Shown here: in pieces, positions 25,032 to 32,426 of the stretch
Layout: each line of letters starts with the position of its first letter
Position numbering within the stretch: the first letter of the stretch is position 1
Source: CAZKWG01 sp964615375
GTDB taxonomy: Bacteria > Myxococcota_A > UBA796 > CAZKWG01
Reading direction: 5' to 3'
Assembly: GCA_964615375.1 (NCBI GenBank)
Contig: CAZTOW010000051.1
Coordinates: 5,126 to 69,125 of the forward strand
DNA length: 64,000 nucleotides
Translations under genes and position numbers: made by a program
The notes under the pieces: model-generated
What the model was told of the DNA's origin: nothing
The model's input: only the letters and a program-made list of their open reading frames with translations
The model's database searches: none

Positions 25032-25280
25032 CGACGCGCGGAGTCTCGCTAAGGGCTCGCAGGTCCGCTGCCCATGGGACGGCGTGGCGCTGCCCACCCA
25101 CCCGCGCACTGGCCGTCCACGCGGAAACCCGCCTGACAGGGCGGTATCCACATGGCTATCCGCCCCACCCACCGAAGCATCTATCCACGGCAATATTCGT
25201 CCACGTCTCCCCCATGCCCCCGCACCATGGGTGCGCTGGCTGGTCACAACGACAGGTGGGGAATACTTTGTACCCCGCTG

Positions 25281-26093
25281 ATGTCCATCCTCCCCGACAC
25301 GCTCTTGACCCGCCTCGCCCGAGCCGATGTCCGGCTCAGCGTGGTTGATGTATTCCAGCGCGGCGGCGCCCTGTTTGCCTTCCTCGGCCCACTGATGGGC
25401 GGGCTCTCCGCCTGGAAGTGGACCAGCGAGCGCGGTTGGGACGCCTGGCTGTTGCTGGGCGGAACCGCGCTGGCGCTGACCGGCTCTGCGGTCAATCAGG
25501 GGGCCAACTGGCTCGCTGAGCGAGGCCGCAGCAAATTGGACTACGACCACTCCAAAAAGGTGACCGCTGGGTTGAGAGCGCTGAGGGCGCTCATGGACGC
25601 AGATCGCGGAGACTACTCGCGTTTTCACGATCAGATTGTCCGTTGCATCAAGGAGACCGCCGCCGGTGTCTGCCCGACGCCGGACGCCGCGCTGATGTGC
25701 TGCCTGCTAAAGCTGTCGAGCGACCCCAGCCCCGTGCTGAAGGTCGTGGCCTACAGCGACTTTCGCGGAGACAAGGTACCGGCGGCCGATATTCCCCTGG
25801 ACGAGCCGGAGGGCGCGGCACACGCGCTGCGCGACCGGGCGATGCGCTACGTCGCCGATGTACAGGTCGGCGCACATGCCCACTGCTTCAAAGGAAAGCC
25901 GTATCGCGCCATCCTGGCGATCCCCGTGATGCACGAGGGTGCCTGTCTGGGCGTGGTATCGCTGGACTCCACCCGCGCGGGCCACTTCGACGGTCGCATT
26001 GACGAGATCGCAGCGCACGCCTTGCCGTTCATCGAGATGCTCGCCTTCAGCCTTCGCCATGATGGGCGCGCCGAGGTTCGCCATGGCCCATGA
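25281..26093 (+). CDS. GAF-domain membrane protein
   Basis: This 270-residue protein begins with two hydrophobic helices (GGALFAFLGPLMGGLSAW and DAWLLLGGTALALTGSAV), then a linker helix. A cytosolic GAF-like domain follows (about residues 110-260), best seen in RAILAIPVMHEGACLGVVSLDSTRAGHFDGRIDEIAAHALPFIEML. GAF domains bind small ligands or cyclic nucleotides, so this could be a membrane-tethered sensor. The frame opens earlier (25152); ATG 25281 gives the first natural N-terminus. It overlaps the small TM gene by 11 bases. The 249-base gap before it contains GGGG-N11-CCCC just upstream of the start, a possible operator. Confidence 0.65.
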   Translation: MSILPDTLLTRLARADVRLSVVDVFQRGGALFAFLGPLMGGLSAWKWTSERGWDAWLLLGGTALALTGSAVNQGANWLAERGRSKLDYDHSKKVTAGLRALRALMDADRGDYSRFHDQIVRCIKETAAGVCPTPDAALMCCLLKLSSDPSPVLKVVAYSDFRGDKVPAADIPLDEPEGAAHALRDRAMRYVADVQVGAHAHCFKGKPYRAILAIPVMHEGACLGVVSLDSTRAGHFDGRIDEIAAHALPFIEMLAFSLRHDGRAEVRHGP

Positions 26094-26337
26094 CGAGCTG
26101 ACCCGCCTGGAGTGGGAGATTCAGCGCGAGCAGTCCCGCTTTGGCGCGACCCCTCCAGGAGAGGAGGAGCCCGACGAGTTGGAGGAGCAGGAGGATCTCA
26201 CCCTGGGAGAGCTGCTCCTCGGGGGCGCGCTGGTCGGGCTGATCCTCGCCGCTATCATCGGCGTCGTAGTGGTGGTGGTAGGCCTGCTCAGCGCGGCCGT
26301 GGGCAAGCTCCGCCGGGGCCGCAGGTCGCGACGGTAG
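26083..26337 (+). CDS. Small acidic single-TM protein
   Basis: This 84-residue protein has an acidic helical N-terminus (LEWEIQREQSRF...GEEEPDELEEQEDLT), a strong TM helix (LLLGGALVGLILAAIIGVVVVVVGLL) and a basic tail (GKLRRGRRSRR). Its start lies inside the end of the GAF gene, which implies coupled expression. The two could form one membrane complex. The family is unrecognised. Confidence 0.6.
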   Translation: MAHDELTRLEWEIQREQSRFGATPPGEEEPDELEEQEDLTLGELLLGGALVGLILAAIIGVVVVVVGLLSAAVGKLRRGRRSRR

Positions 26338-26375
26338 AGCCGCCTGGGGCGACTCCAGGCTGTTGCCCTCAACGC

Positions 26376-26400
26376 CACCCCCGACTCGAAAGGGGGGGTG
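26376..26400. terminator. Putative bidirectional terminator hairpin
   Basis: CACCCCC (26376-26382) pairs with GGGGGTG (26394-26400) around an 11-base loop, between two convergent genes ending at 26337 and 26405. A second hairpin GCCTGG/CCAGGC lies just upstream (26342-26360). There is no clear U-tract. Confidence 0.5.
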
Positions 26401-26404
26401 CGTC

Positions 26405-26764
26405 CTACGCTATCGCCGGCCGGAGAACCGCGTCAGGGCGTCCCACACACGCCGCGAGCAGCCCGCCGTCCAGTCCCAATTCCAGACTGAAGAGGAAGCG
26501 CCCGCCCATGAGCACGGACGCGAGCCCGCCCGTGTCGAGCGCCACCACGCGGACGGCCACGCCCTCCAGCCCGGTCTGATCGCCCACGGACAGCCGAGCC
26601 ACGCCCTGCGCGACCAGCGCGGACCAGTACGCCAGCACCGCCCCGTTCAACAGCAGGCGCGCCCCGTCCGGCCCTGCGGTGACCTCAACGACGACCTGAA
26701 GGGCGGGTAGGCCAGCGCCCCGCTTCAGGAGGCAGATCAGCGGGCGGACAGGGATCGTGCTCAT
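26405..26764 (-). CDS. Hypothetical 119-residue protein
   Basis: This is a small protein (starting MSTIPVRPLICLLKRGAG) with alternating hydrophobic strands (ALQVVVEVTAGPDGARLLLNGAVLAYW and VAVRVVALDTGGLASVLMGGRFLF). It looks like a compact beta domain. AGGAG lies four bases before the ATG. The family is unrecognised. Its upstream region has ACTTCCACG and GAAGTCC motifs like those in the array before the AlbA_2-like gene, which hints at shared regulation. Confidence 0.55.
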   Translation of the reverse strand: MSTIPVRPLICLLKRGAGLPALQVVVEVTAGPDGARLLLNGAVLAYWSALVAQGVARLSVGDQTGLEGVAVRVVALDTGGLASVLMGGRFLFSLELGLDGGLLAACVGRPDAVLRPAIA

Positions 26765-27374
26765 CGGCTCCTGGGCGAGATGTGGCCCCTGTAACCGACT
26801 CCGGGTCGAGCTTGAGCTTGCGAGGGCGTAGACACGAGCCTTCCTGGCCCGCTTCCACGAGGCGCACCCCAGGCCATCGGCGCCGGCCGGGCTTGCAGCA
26901 CTTCCACGGCGATCTCCCGTCACTTCCACGGCTCGCACGAACTTGCACGACGGTTGCAAGCCTGCTTTCACGGATGCGGTCATGGAAGTGCTGGGAAGTC
27001 CTGCAAGCGCGCGGCGTGCGGCGGGTTCTGCTCCACCCTCGGCGTTAACCCGTGCCGCCGAAAGGCTGAGGCGCGGTTGTTGTGTACAGGTTGCACCCCC
27101 GGTACGGGTCGCGGGTGCTCCGCAGGAATGAGGCCGATCCTACACACGGGCGGGGTTCAACCCGTGGAGTAGCGAAAGTGCGATCTCCATCCAGCCCGTC
27201 AGAGAGACCGTCCGAGGCGCGCTCTCGCGGGCCGGCGCAGGCTGGGCACGTCAAGCCCCCCCTTACGGGTCCGCGAATCCGCGTGTAGGATATTTTCAGC
27301 GCGAACCCTGGGTTAGACCCCATCTTTGACTGTAACTTCTACACAGTCAGCCGGGCTCGCTGTGCCTGGAGTTC
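26765..27374. other. Non-coding region with repeated ACTTCCACGG and TTGCA motifs
   Basis: No convincing gene lies here. Short motifs recur at about 26890-27010: CACTTCCACGG twice, a GGAAGTGCTGGGAAGTCCTG segment, and TTGCACGACGGTTGCAAG. The part from 27040 to 27350 has a different composition, including GACTGT-N9-ACAGTC (27328-27348) just before the small gene at 27375. No tRNA could be folded. Confidence 0.45.
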
Positions 27375-27602
27375 ATGTCCCCCCGAGCCCGCCCACCCCG
27401 CCCCGCGCTGGTGCTGGTCGCCGTCCCGTGTATGGCGCCCGACGCCGCCGCGCGGCGCGCCCTGGCCGTGCGCGAGCTGCTGGCGCAGGCGGGGATGCTC
27501 GACGGCGAAGGCAGGACGGCGACGCCCGAGGCAGCGCCGCAGCAGAGCACGACGCCGACGGGCGGCACGCCTGCGCGGCGGCGGGCTCGCCTGGACGGCT
27601 GA
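27375..27602 (+). CDS. Possible 75-residue protein
   Basis: GGAG lies five bases before ATG 27375. The product (ALAVRELLAQAGMLDGEG segment, then Ala/Thr/Pro/Arg-rich tail) has a short helical core and a disordered C-terminus. No family is recognised. Overlapping frames on both strands are of similar length, so it may be chance. Confidence 0.35.
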   Translation: MSPRARPPRPALVLVAVPCMAPDAAARRALAVRELLAQAGMLDGEGRTATPEAAPQQSTTPTGGTPARRRARLDG

Positions 27603-27792
27603 GGGCTGGGCGCCGATATTACGCTGGAGCCGGCCCAAAGGAGGTCGGAGTGCATGTAGGGCCGCACGCCAGACCCGGCGGCCTGGCCGTTCCCCGCGAA
27701 CGTGCGCCATCAGGAGACGCCGAAGAAAGTTCGCCGGCCGCGCCATCGTGAGAGATCATCTTAGGCGTATCAAGCCAATTGATTGAAAAGTA

Positions 27793-27820
27793 TTGTGACA
27801 ATCTTGTGACACTATTTATC
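27793..27820 (+). promoter_or_regulatory. Putative promoter with tandem TTGTGACA repeat
   Basis: TTGTGACA occurs twice at 27793-27800 and 27804-27811, an 11-base period (one helical turn), in an AT-rich stretch followed by CTATTTATC. A sigma-70-like reading is TTGTGA, 16 bases, TTTATC. It would drive the secreted-protein operon starting at 27881. The tandem repeat may bind a regulator. Confidence 0.45.
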
Positions 27821-27880
27821 GAAGTCCCAAAACAGCTACCCGGCTCGCCTAATGTCTCACCCAATGTCATGGAGGAAATG

Positions 27881-28490
27881 ATGACTACCCTGCTTCGTAA
27901 TCGTTCGCTCCCGTTGTTGAGCGCGTGCCTGTTTGCGCTCATCGGCCTTTCAAAGTCGGCCGTAGCTGATGACGCGATCTGTTCGGTCGAAGATCCCCAT
28001 CCAGATGACGTGTTCCGCACATGGCTCTCCTGGATGACGAAATTCGGACGGGACCGTGCAGCCCCAGTTTGAGATTCGCGCGCTGGCACGCTCGAACATG
28101 GCCTACGAGATCGAGGGCCGCATCAACTTCGGTGGCGAGGACATTACCTGGGAGCAAGGACCATACTTCCTGGCCGATGAGGAGACATCGTTCGTGGACG
28201 TGGAGATCCCGTCGTCAGCGTTCATGAACGAGCAGCAGGTGGACTATTTGTCGACGCTCGTGGTTCGGGTCACGGCCTATGACACCACAACCGGAGAGGA
28301 GTTGGAGCGTCAGAGCGCCCCCCGGCTGAAACTAGCGTGGAGTTCCTCTACTTCCGTACCTACGCTATACGACGAGGAGACGGCGCGGCTTGTCGCACCT
28401 GGTGGGATCGTATCTGAAGAGGTTCGCTCCAATTTAGATGTCCTCTTGGAGGAGCCGGGCTACGTCTACGAATATGCCCCCCAGAACTGA
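27881..28490 (+). pseudogene. Secreted protein gene with an apparent frameshift
   Basis: The 5' frame (ATG 27881, GGAGG just upstream) encodes a signal peptide (RNRSLPLLSACLFALIGLSKSAVA) and a short mature start (DDAICSVEDPHPDD), then stops at 28072. A second frame, open from about 28038 to 28490, encodes NSDGTVQPQFEIRALARSN...EIEGRINFGGEDITWEQGPYFLADE, a beta-rich domain with no start or signal of its own. One single-base shift near 28037-28075 would join them into a secreted protein of roughly 200 residues. It could be a true mutation, a sequencing error or programmed slippage. It heads the AT-richer operon with the metallopeptidase and FG-GAP genes. Confidence 0.55.
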
Positions 28491-28524
28491 CCGATTACAC
28501 CCTTTCGCTTACTTGGAGCCAAGC

Positions 28525-29739
28525 ATGATCCGCCAAGCCATCCGACTCTGCGCCGTCTCCGCGCTCGCCGTGGTATCGATGCCAGCTTACGCCGCGCTCT
28601 ACAGCGTCAAGTTCTGCGTTGACTACTCCATCGACTTCGACGACGCCAGCGGTTCCGTGGGCGACGACTTCTACACCTCGAACTCTGATCGAACCGCCCT
28701 GGGGATCCGCATCAAGGTGATGCGCAACTCAGATAGCCACGATATGTACTTTGATCATTCCGACTGGTCTGGCGCAGATGCGGGATGCACCGACTCCCTG
28801 GTGCTTGACTCGACCGAAAGCTATTCGGTGTCTGCCCAGTCGCGCGCTCTCGTGAACGGCAACTACATCAACGTACTTGATGACGACGGTACGGACAACC
28901 TCTACTCCCATGTGGAGTACCTGGCCTTCGTGCCCTCCTCGTCGACCACGATTACCTTCGATACGGCCATAGCCGACCAGTGGAACATTGCAGCGGCCGC
29001 GGGACAGGCGATGTCGCGCCGTGCAGCTGGCCTGAGCGGCCAGAACTTCGACCTGTATACGGAGGAATGCCCGTCGACCGGGAGTAGCTGCACCAGTGGC
29101 AGCACCGGTGATGTCTATCTCTCCTCGTTCGGCGCTGAGCACAAGTATGTTATCGTGCATGAACTCGGACATGCCATGGCATACCAGAGCAATGGCGATT
29201 CCAGCGCCAGCTTCTCGTATGGCGCAACCCTCAACAGCTGCTATACAGACAACACTCGAAACCACGAGGCGAACTCGAAGGAGTATCAGAGCGCGGCCGT
29301 CAACGAGGGGATCGCCCACTATTACGCAGCCATCGCGTTTAACAACTCAGGTGAGTCCAGTTGTGGGTTTGCGTACTACAAAACTACCGACTGGGACCTC
29401 GACACCGTCACCGATGCCACAAATGTGAGCTGCGAAAGCGGGCCGATAACAGGAGTCGACAATGCAGACTACCTGGGGGACTGGTGCACAGGGACGCTGA
29501 CAAATCGGGCGGTCGAGTGGGACTGGTTGCGCTTCTTCTGGGATCTCGACACGGATCAGGGTGTAACGACAACTACCATCTTTGAGATCTGGGATGACGC
29601 CAACCCAAACTCTTGGAACTCCACGGGCGATAGCACGGGATCGAACTATCCGGCCACACGCATGCGGGACGCGGCCAATACCAACGGGGTTCTGACCGAG
29701 TGGGACAACGAAGACAACCTTAACGGCGTCCAGCGGTGA
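28525..29739 (+). CDS. Secreted zinc metallopeptidase (HELGH)
   Basis: This 404-residue protein has an N-terminal signal peptide (CAVSALAVVSMPAYA). The zinc-binding motif HELGH lies at residues 212-216 in KYVIVHELGHAMAYQ. A downstream segment SAAVNEGIAHYYAAIAF could supply the third ligand (Glu) as in gluzincins. Several Cys pairs (ECPSTGSSC and others) suggest disulfides. No known family name could be assigned. GGAG precedes the ATG at 28525, and the stop overlaps the next gene (GTGA), so it is coupled to the FG-GAP lipoprotein. A protease with two partner secreted proteins may process or attack surface structures; this is inference. Confidence 0.7.
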   Translation: MIRQAIRLCAVSALAVVSMPAYAALYSVKFCVDYSIDFDDASGSVGDDFYTSNSDRTALGIRIKVMRNSDSHDMYFDHSDWSGADAGCTDSLVLDSTESYSVSAQSRALVNGNYINVLDDDGTDNLYSHVEYLAFVPSSSTTITFDTAIADQWNIAAAAGQAMSRRAAGLSGQNFDLYTEECPSTGSSCTSGSTGDVYLSSFGAEHKYVIVHELGHAMAYQSNGDSSASFSYGATLNSCYTDNTRNHEANSKEYQSAAVNEGIAHYYAAIAFNNSGESSCGFAYYKTTDWDLDTVTDATNVSCESGPITGVDNADYLGDWCTGTLTNRAVEWDWLRFFWDLDTDQGVTTTTIFEIWDDANPNSWNSTGDSTGSNYPATRMRDAANTNGVLTEWDNEDNLNGVQR

Positions 29740-31310
29740 CCAACTGGTTCACTTTGCCGCTACGCTTTCTGCTCTCAGGTGTTCTCACGCTGTCCTCCGG
29801 TTGCCACGATAAGGTTGGCGAATCGGGGGATAGTCGTTCGGATACGGAGGACAGCGGATTGGGCGCAGATCTGGATGGGGATGGCTGGACGGCAGCACAG
29901 GGCGACTGTGACGATGCACAGGCAACGGTAAGTCCGGATGGCGCCGAGGTCATGGGGGATGGGATAGACCAGAACTGCGATGCCTCCGACGCCGCACCTG
30001 TGGATGATCTGTCGGATGCGGAGGGTGTCTGGTATGGTGTGTCACGCTCAGGCTTGGCGGGATGGGCGACAACCATCGTCAACGATGTCGACAGCGATGG
30101 GCTCGATGATATCCTGGTCGGCGCCCCGGCGGGTCGGCAGGACTGGGCTGAAGAGGGAAGAGCATACCTGCTATACGGACCCGCCACTTCGGTTGGAGAG
30201 CTCAGTGAGGCGGATGTACAACTCCACGCAGAGTCGGGGTTCGACACCTACGGGAGCGCACTTGCATCCTTGGGAGACGCCAACAGCGACGGTTGGGGTG
30301 ATGTCGCCGTCGGCGCGCCTGCCAATCCAGAAGGTGGCATTCAGGCTGGCGCTGTCTACCTTGGCCTTGGACCGGGCCTTGAATCTCAGACTCTGCTCAT
30401 GGGGTCGGATGGTCGCGCCACGGCCACATCGCTGGCAACGCAATTCGACCTGGATGGCGATGGCGTTCAGGACATCCATGTCGGATCTCCTTCAGTTGGG
30501 AATTCGTCACCGGGCCGTACGGATGTTCTTTTCGGGCCTTTCTCTACAGAGATGCTGACATTGGACGATGCCGATGTCACATTCACCGGAGAGAGCGTCC
30601 TGGATTATGCGGGCCAGAGCGTTGCAGCAGGAGACATGAACGGGGATGGCTACGGTGATATTGCCGTTGGCGCTCCTCTCAGCGACATGGATGGTGACAT
30701 GGCGGGCAGGGCATATGTCGTCTTCGGTCCGCGCCTTGGAAGCCTGTCGCTTGCGGACGCCGACGCGATCCTCTCCGGAGAATCCGTTGGGGCTGAAGCG
30801 GGGGTCGCCATGGCCTGTGCGACTGATCTGAACGGAGATGACGGCGATGATCTTGTTATCGGCGCTCATCTTGACGAAGATGCAGGAGATCGAGCAGGCA
30901 AGGTATACCTTCTCTACACGCTCTCTACGGGTAGTCGCGCGCTCGCAGACTCGGACGCCATCTTCATAGGTGAGACCACCCACGAGATGCTTGGCCTTCG
31001 GCTGGCTGCCACGACTACCGCGGATGGCACTAGCGCTCTTCTCGTGTCCGCACCGCGTGATCTTTACGCGACGGGCGGATACCCTGGTAAGGTCTACCTG
31101 TTTGAGGGACTTCTCTTGGGCGACTTGGGCACCACAGATGTGTCATTGGTGTATGCTGGTTCATCACCGAATGAAGTTGCTGGGGTTGGTGTCGGCAGCG
31201 GGGGCGATGTCAATGGTGACGGCCGCGAGGATGTCGTGGTCGGTGCGCCATACAACAGCATGGGGGCCGAGGAAGGGGGGGCGGTTTACCTTTCGTTAGG
31301 TGGAGGGTAG
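29736..31310 (+). CDS. FG-GAP seven-bladed beta-propeller lipoprotein (third copy)
   Basis: This 524-residue protein has a lipobox (LSSGC) after a hydrophobic signal (LPLRFLLSGVLT). A MopE-type segment (DLDGDGWTAAQGDCDDAQATVSPDGAEVMGDGIDQNCDA) is followed by seven propeller repeats, such as DVDSDGLDDILVGAPA, GDANSDGWGDVAVGAPA and GDMNGDGYGDIAVGAPL. It has the same plan as the copies at 18442 and 20264 but lower GC, so it does not look like a recent duplicate. It is translated together with the metallopeptidase and may anchor it at the cell surface. Confidence 0.85.
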   Translation: MTNWFTLPLRFLLSGVLTLSSGCHDKVGESGDSRSDTEDSGLGADLDGDGWTAAQGDCDDAQATVSPDGAEVMGDGIDQNCDASDAAPVDDLSDAEGVWYGVSRSGLAGWATTIVNDVDSDGLDDILVGAPAGRQDWAEEGRAYLLYGPATSVGELSEADVQLHAESGFDTYGSALASLGDANSDGWGDVAVGAPANPEGGIQAGAVYLGLGPGLESQTLLMGSDGRATATSLATQFDLDGDGVQDIHVGSPSVGNSSPGRTDVLFGPFSTEMLTLDDADVTFTGESVLDYAGQSVAAGDMNGDGYGDIAVGAPLSDMDGDMAGRAYVVFGPRLGSLSLADADAILSGESVGAEAGVAMACATDLNGDDGDDLVIGAHLDEDAGDRAGKVYLLYTLSTGSRALADSDAIFIGETTHEMLGLRLAATTTADGTSALLVSAPRDLYATGGYPGKVYLFEGLLLGDLGTTDVSLVYAGSSPNEVAGVGVGSGGDVNGDGREDVVVGAPYNSMGAEEGGAVYLSLGGG

Positions 31311-31589
31311 GTGCCCTGGTCTCGGAAGGGGCGCCAAGTGGTAAGCAACGATGGTATGCCGCCATACCACCATCGTCTTCTCCCAGGGAGCGCCTGGATC
31401 TGGGCACGGCCGTGAAGGCGATGGCAACCGCGTCGGGCCACCCGGAGGTGATGGCCATCATCCCGACGGAAGGGCGATTCTGAAGGAGGGCGACTGGATC
31501 AGTCCGGCGTTGGTCGGGCTGGGTATGGGTTCATGTGCACAAGATCCCGGTCGCCTACCCCCGCCGCCTCCCCTTCCCCCCCATCTCCA
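31311..31589. other. Right-end non-coding stretch of the element
   Basis: It contains the hairpin at 31349-31375. A short frame ending at 31483 (GTAVKAMATASGHPEVMAII) has coding-like codon use but no good start and may be a gene remnant. An ATG at 31533 is in phase with the downstream activator fragment. Confidence 0.4.
31349..31375 (+). terminator. Hairpin after the FG-GAP operon
   Basis: GGTATG (31353-31358) pairs with CATACC (31363-31368) around CCGC, with outer CGAT/ATCG pairs across a small bulge. It is followed by a pyrimidine-rich run (CTTCTCCC) rather than a U-tract. It lies 40 bases past the stop codon. Confidence 0.45.
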
Positions 31590-31630
31590 GACTTACGCAG
31601 AAATAGATTCGTTGGGCCTACGGGCACGGG
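31590..31630. other. attR of the integrated element
   Basis: Element half-site: GACTTACGCAG, AAA, TAGATTC, GTT (31590-31613), then the GG core (31614-31615). Host half-site: GCACGGG at 31624-31630, the exact mirror of CCCGTGC in attL at the same distance from the core. Confidence 0.9.
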
Positions 31631-32426
31631 CAAGAGCCGGCTGGCGCAGGCCGTCCACCAGCGCAGCCGGCGCGCCCGCGGCCCCTTCGTCCACCTGAAC
31701 TGCAGCGCCGTGCCCGAGTCGCTGCTGGAGGGTGAGCTCTTCGGCAGCGAGGCCGGCGCGTACACCGGCTCGCGCGGCCGGCGCATCGGGCGCTTCGAGG
31801 CCGCCAGCGGCGGCACCATCTTCCTGGACGAGATCGACACCATGCCGATCTCGGGCCAGGTCAAGCTGCTGGTCGCGCTGCAGGAGCGGACCATCACCCG
31901 CCTGGGCTCCAACGAGCCCGTGCGCCTGGACGTCCGCGTGATCGCGGCGACCAACGCCGATCCCCAGGCCGCCATCGCCGCCGGGCGCCTGCGCGAGGAC
32001 CTGTACTTCCGCCTCGCCGGCGCCGCCCTCGAGATCCCCCCGCTGAGCGCGCGGCCCGAGGACATCCCGGTGCTGGCTCAGCACATCCTGGCGGCCACCG
32101 TCGCCCGCCACGGGCTGGACCCGATCCGCCTGAGCCGCCGCGCGCTCGACCGGCTCTGCGCCTACTCCTGGCCGGGCAACGTGCGCGAGCTGGAGCACGT
32201 CCTGGACCGCGCCGCCCTGCTGGCCGGGGACGGCGGGGTCATCCAGGACGTGCGGCTCGCCACGCGGGCCGAGGCCGAGCCGAGGCGCCTGACCGTGGGG
32301 AGGCAGGAATTCCTGAACGCCTGGGCGCAGAGCGGCGAGTCCCCGGTCGAGGCCGCGCGCCTGCTGGGCGTGAGCCGGCGCACCGTGTTCCGCCTCAAGA
32401 GCAGGTTCCTGGACGAGTCCCCGTGA
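31614..32426 (+). pseudogene. 3' part of the sigma-54 activator (AAA+ from Walker A, Fis-type HTH)
   Basis: The fragment starts inside Walker A (GPTGTGKS) and runs to the natural stop: LFGSEAGAYTGSRGRR (the sigma-54 contact loop, GAYTGS instead of GAFTGA), GGTIFLDEID (Walker B), RVIAATNADPQAA, LREDLYFRLAGAAL, WPGNVRELEHVLDRA, and a C-terminal Fis-type HTH (SPVEAARLLGVSRRTVFRLKSRF). With residues 1-247 from 6954-7694 it makes a complete 517-residue activator. The stop overlaps the kinase start (GTGA), so the two were one operon. An ATG at 31533 could translate this part with 27 element-encoded residues in place of the GAF domain, but the first beta strand of the AAA+ fold would be missing. Confidence 0.92.

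Noticed and set aside
27040..27350. Possible tRNA or structured RNA suggested by GGGGTTCAACCC-like sequence
   Set aside because: No complete cloverleaf with anticodon and acceptor stems could be drawn by eye; a covariance-model scan would settle it.
31533..32426. Annotating the right activator fragment as an independent intact gene
   Set aside because: The first 27 residues are element sequence, the core AAA+ strand is missing, and the fragment joins in phase to 6954-7694; it is better described as the 3' half of a split gene.
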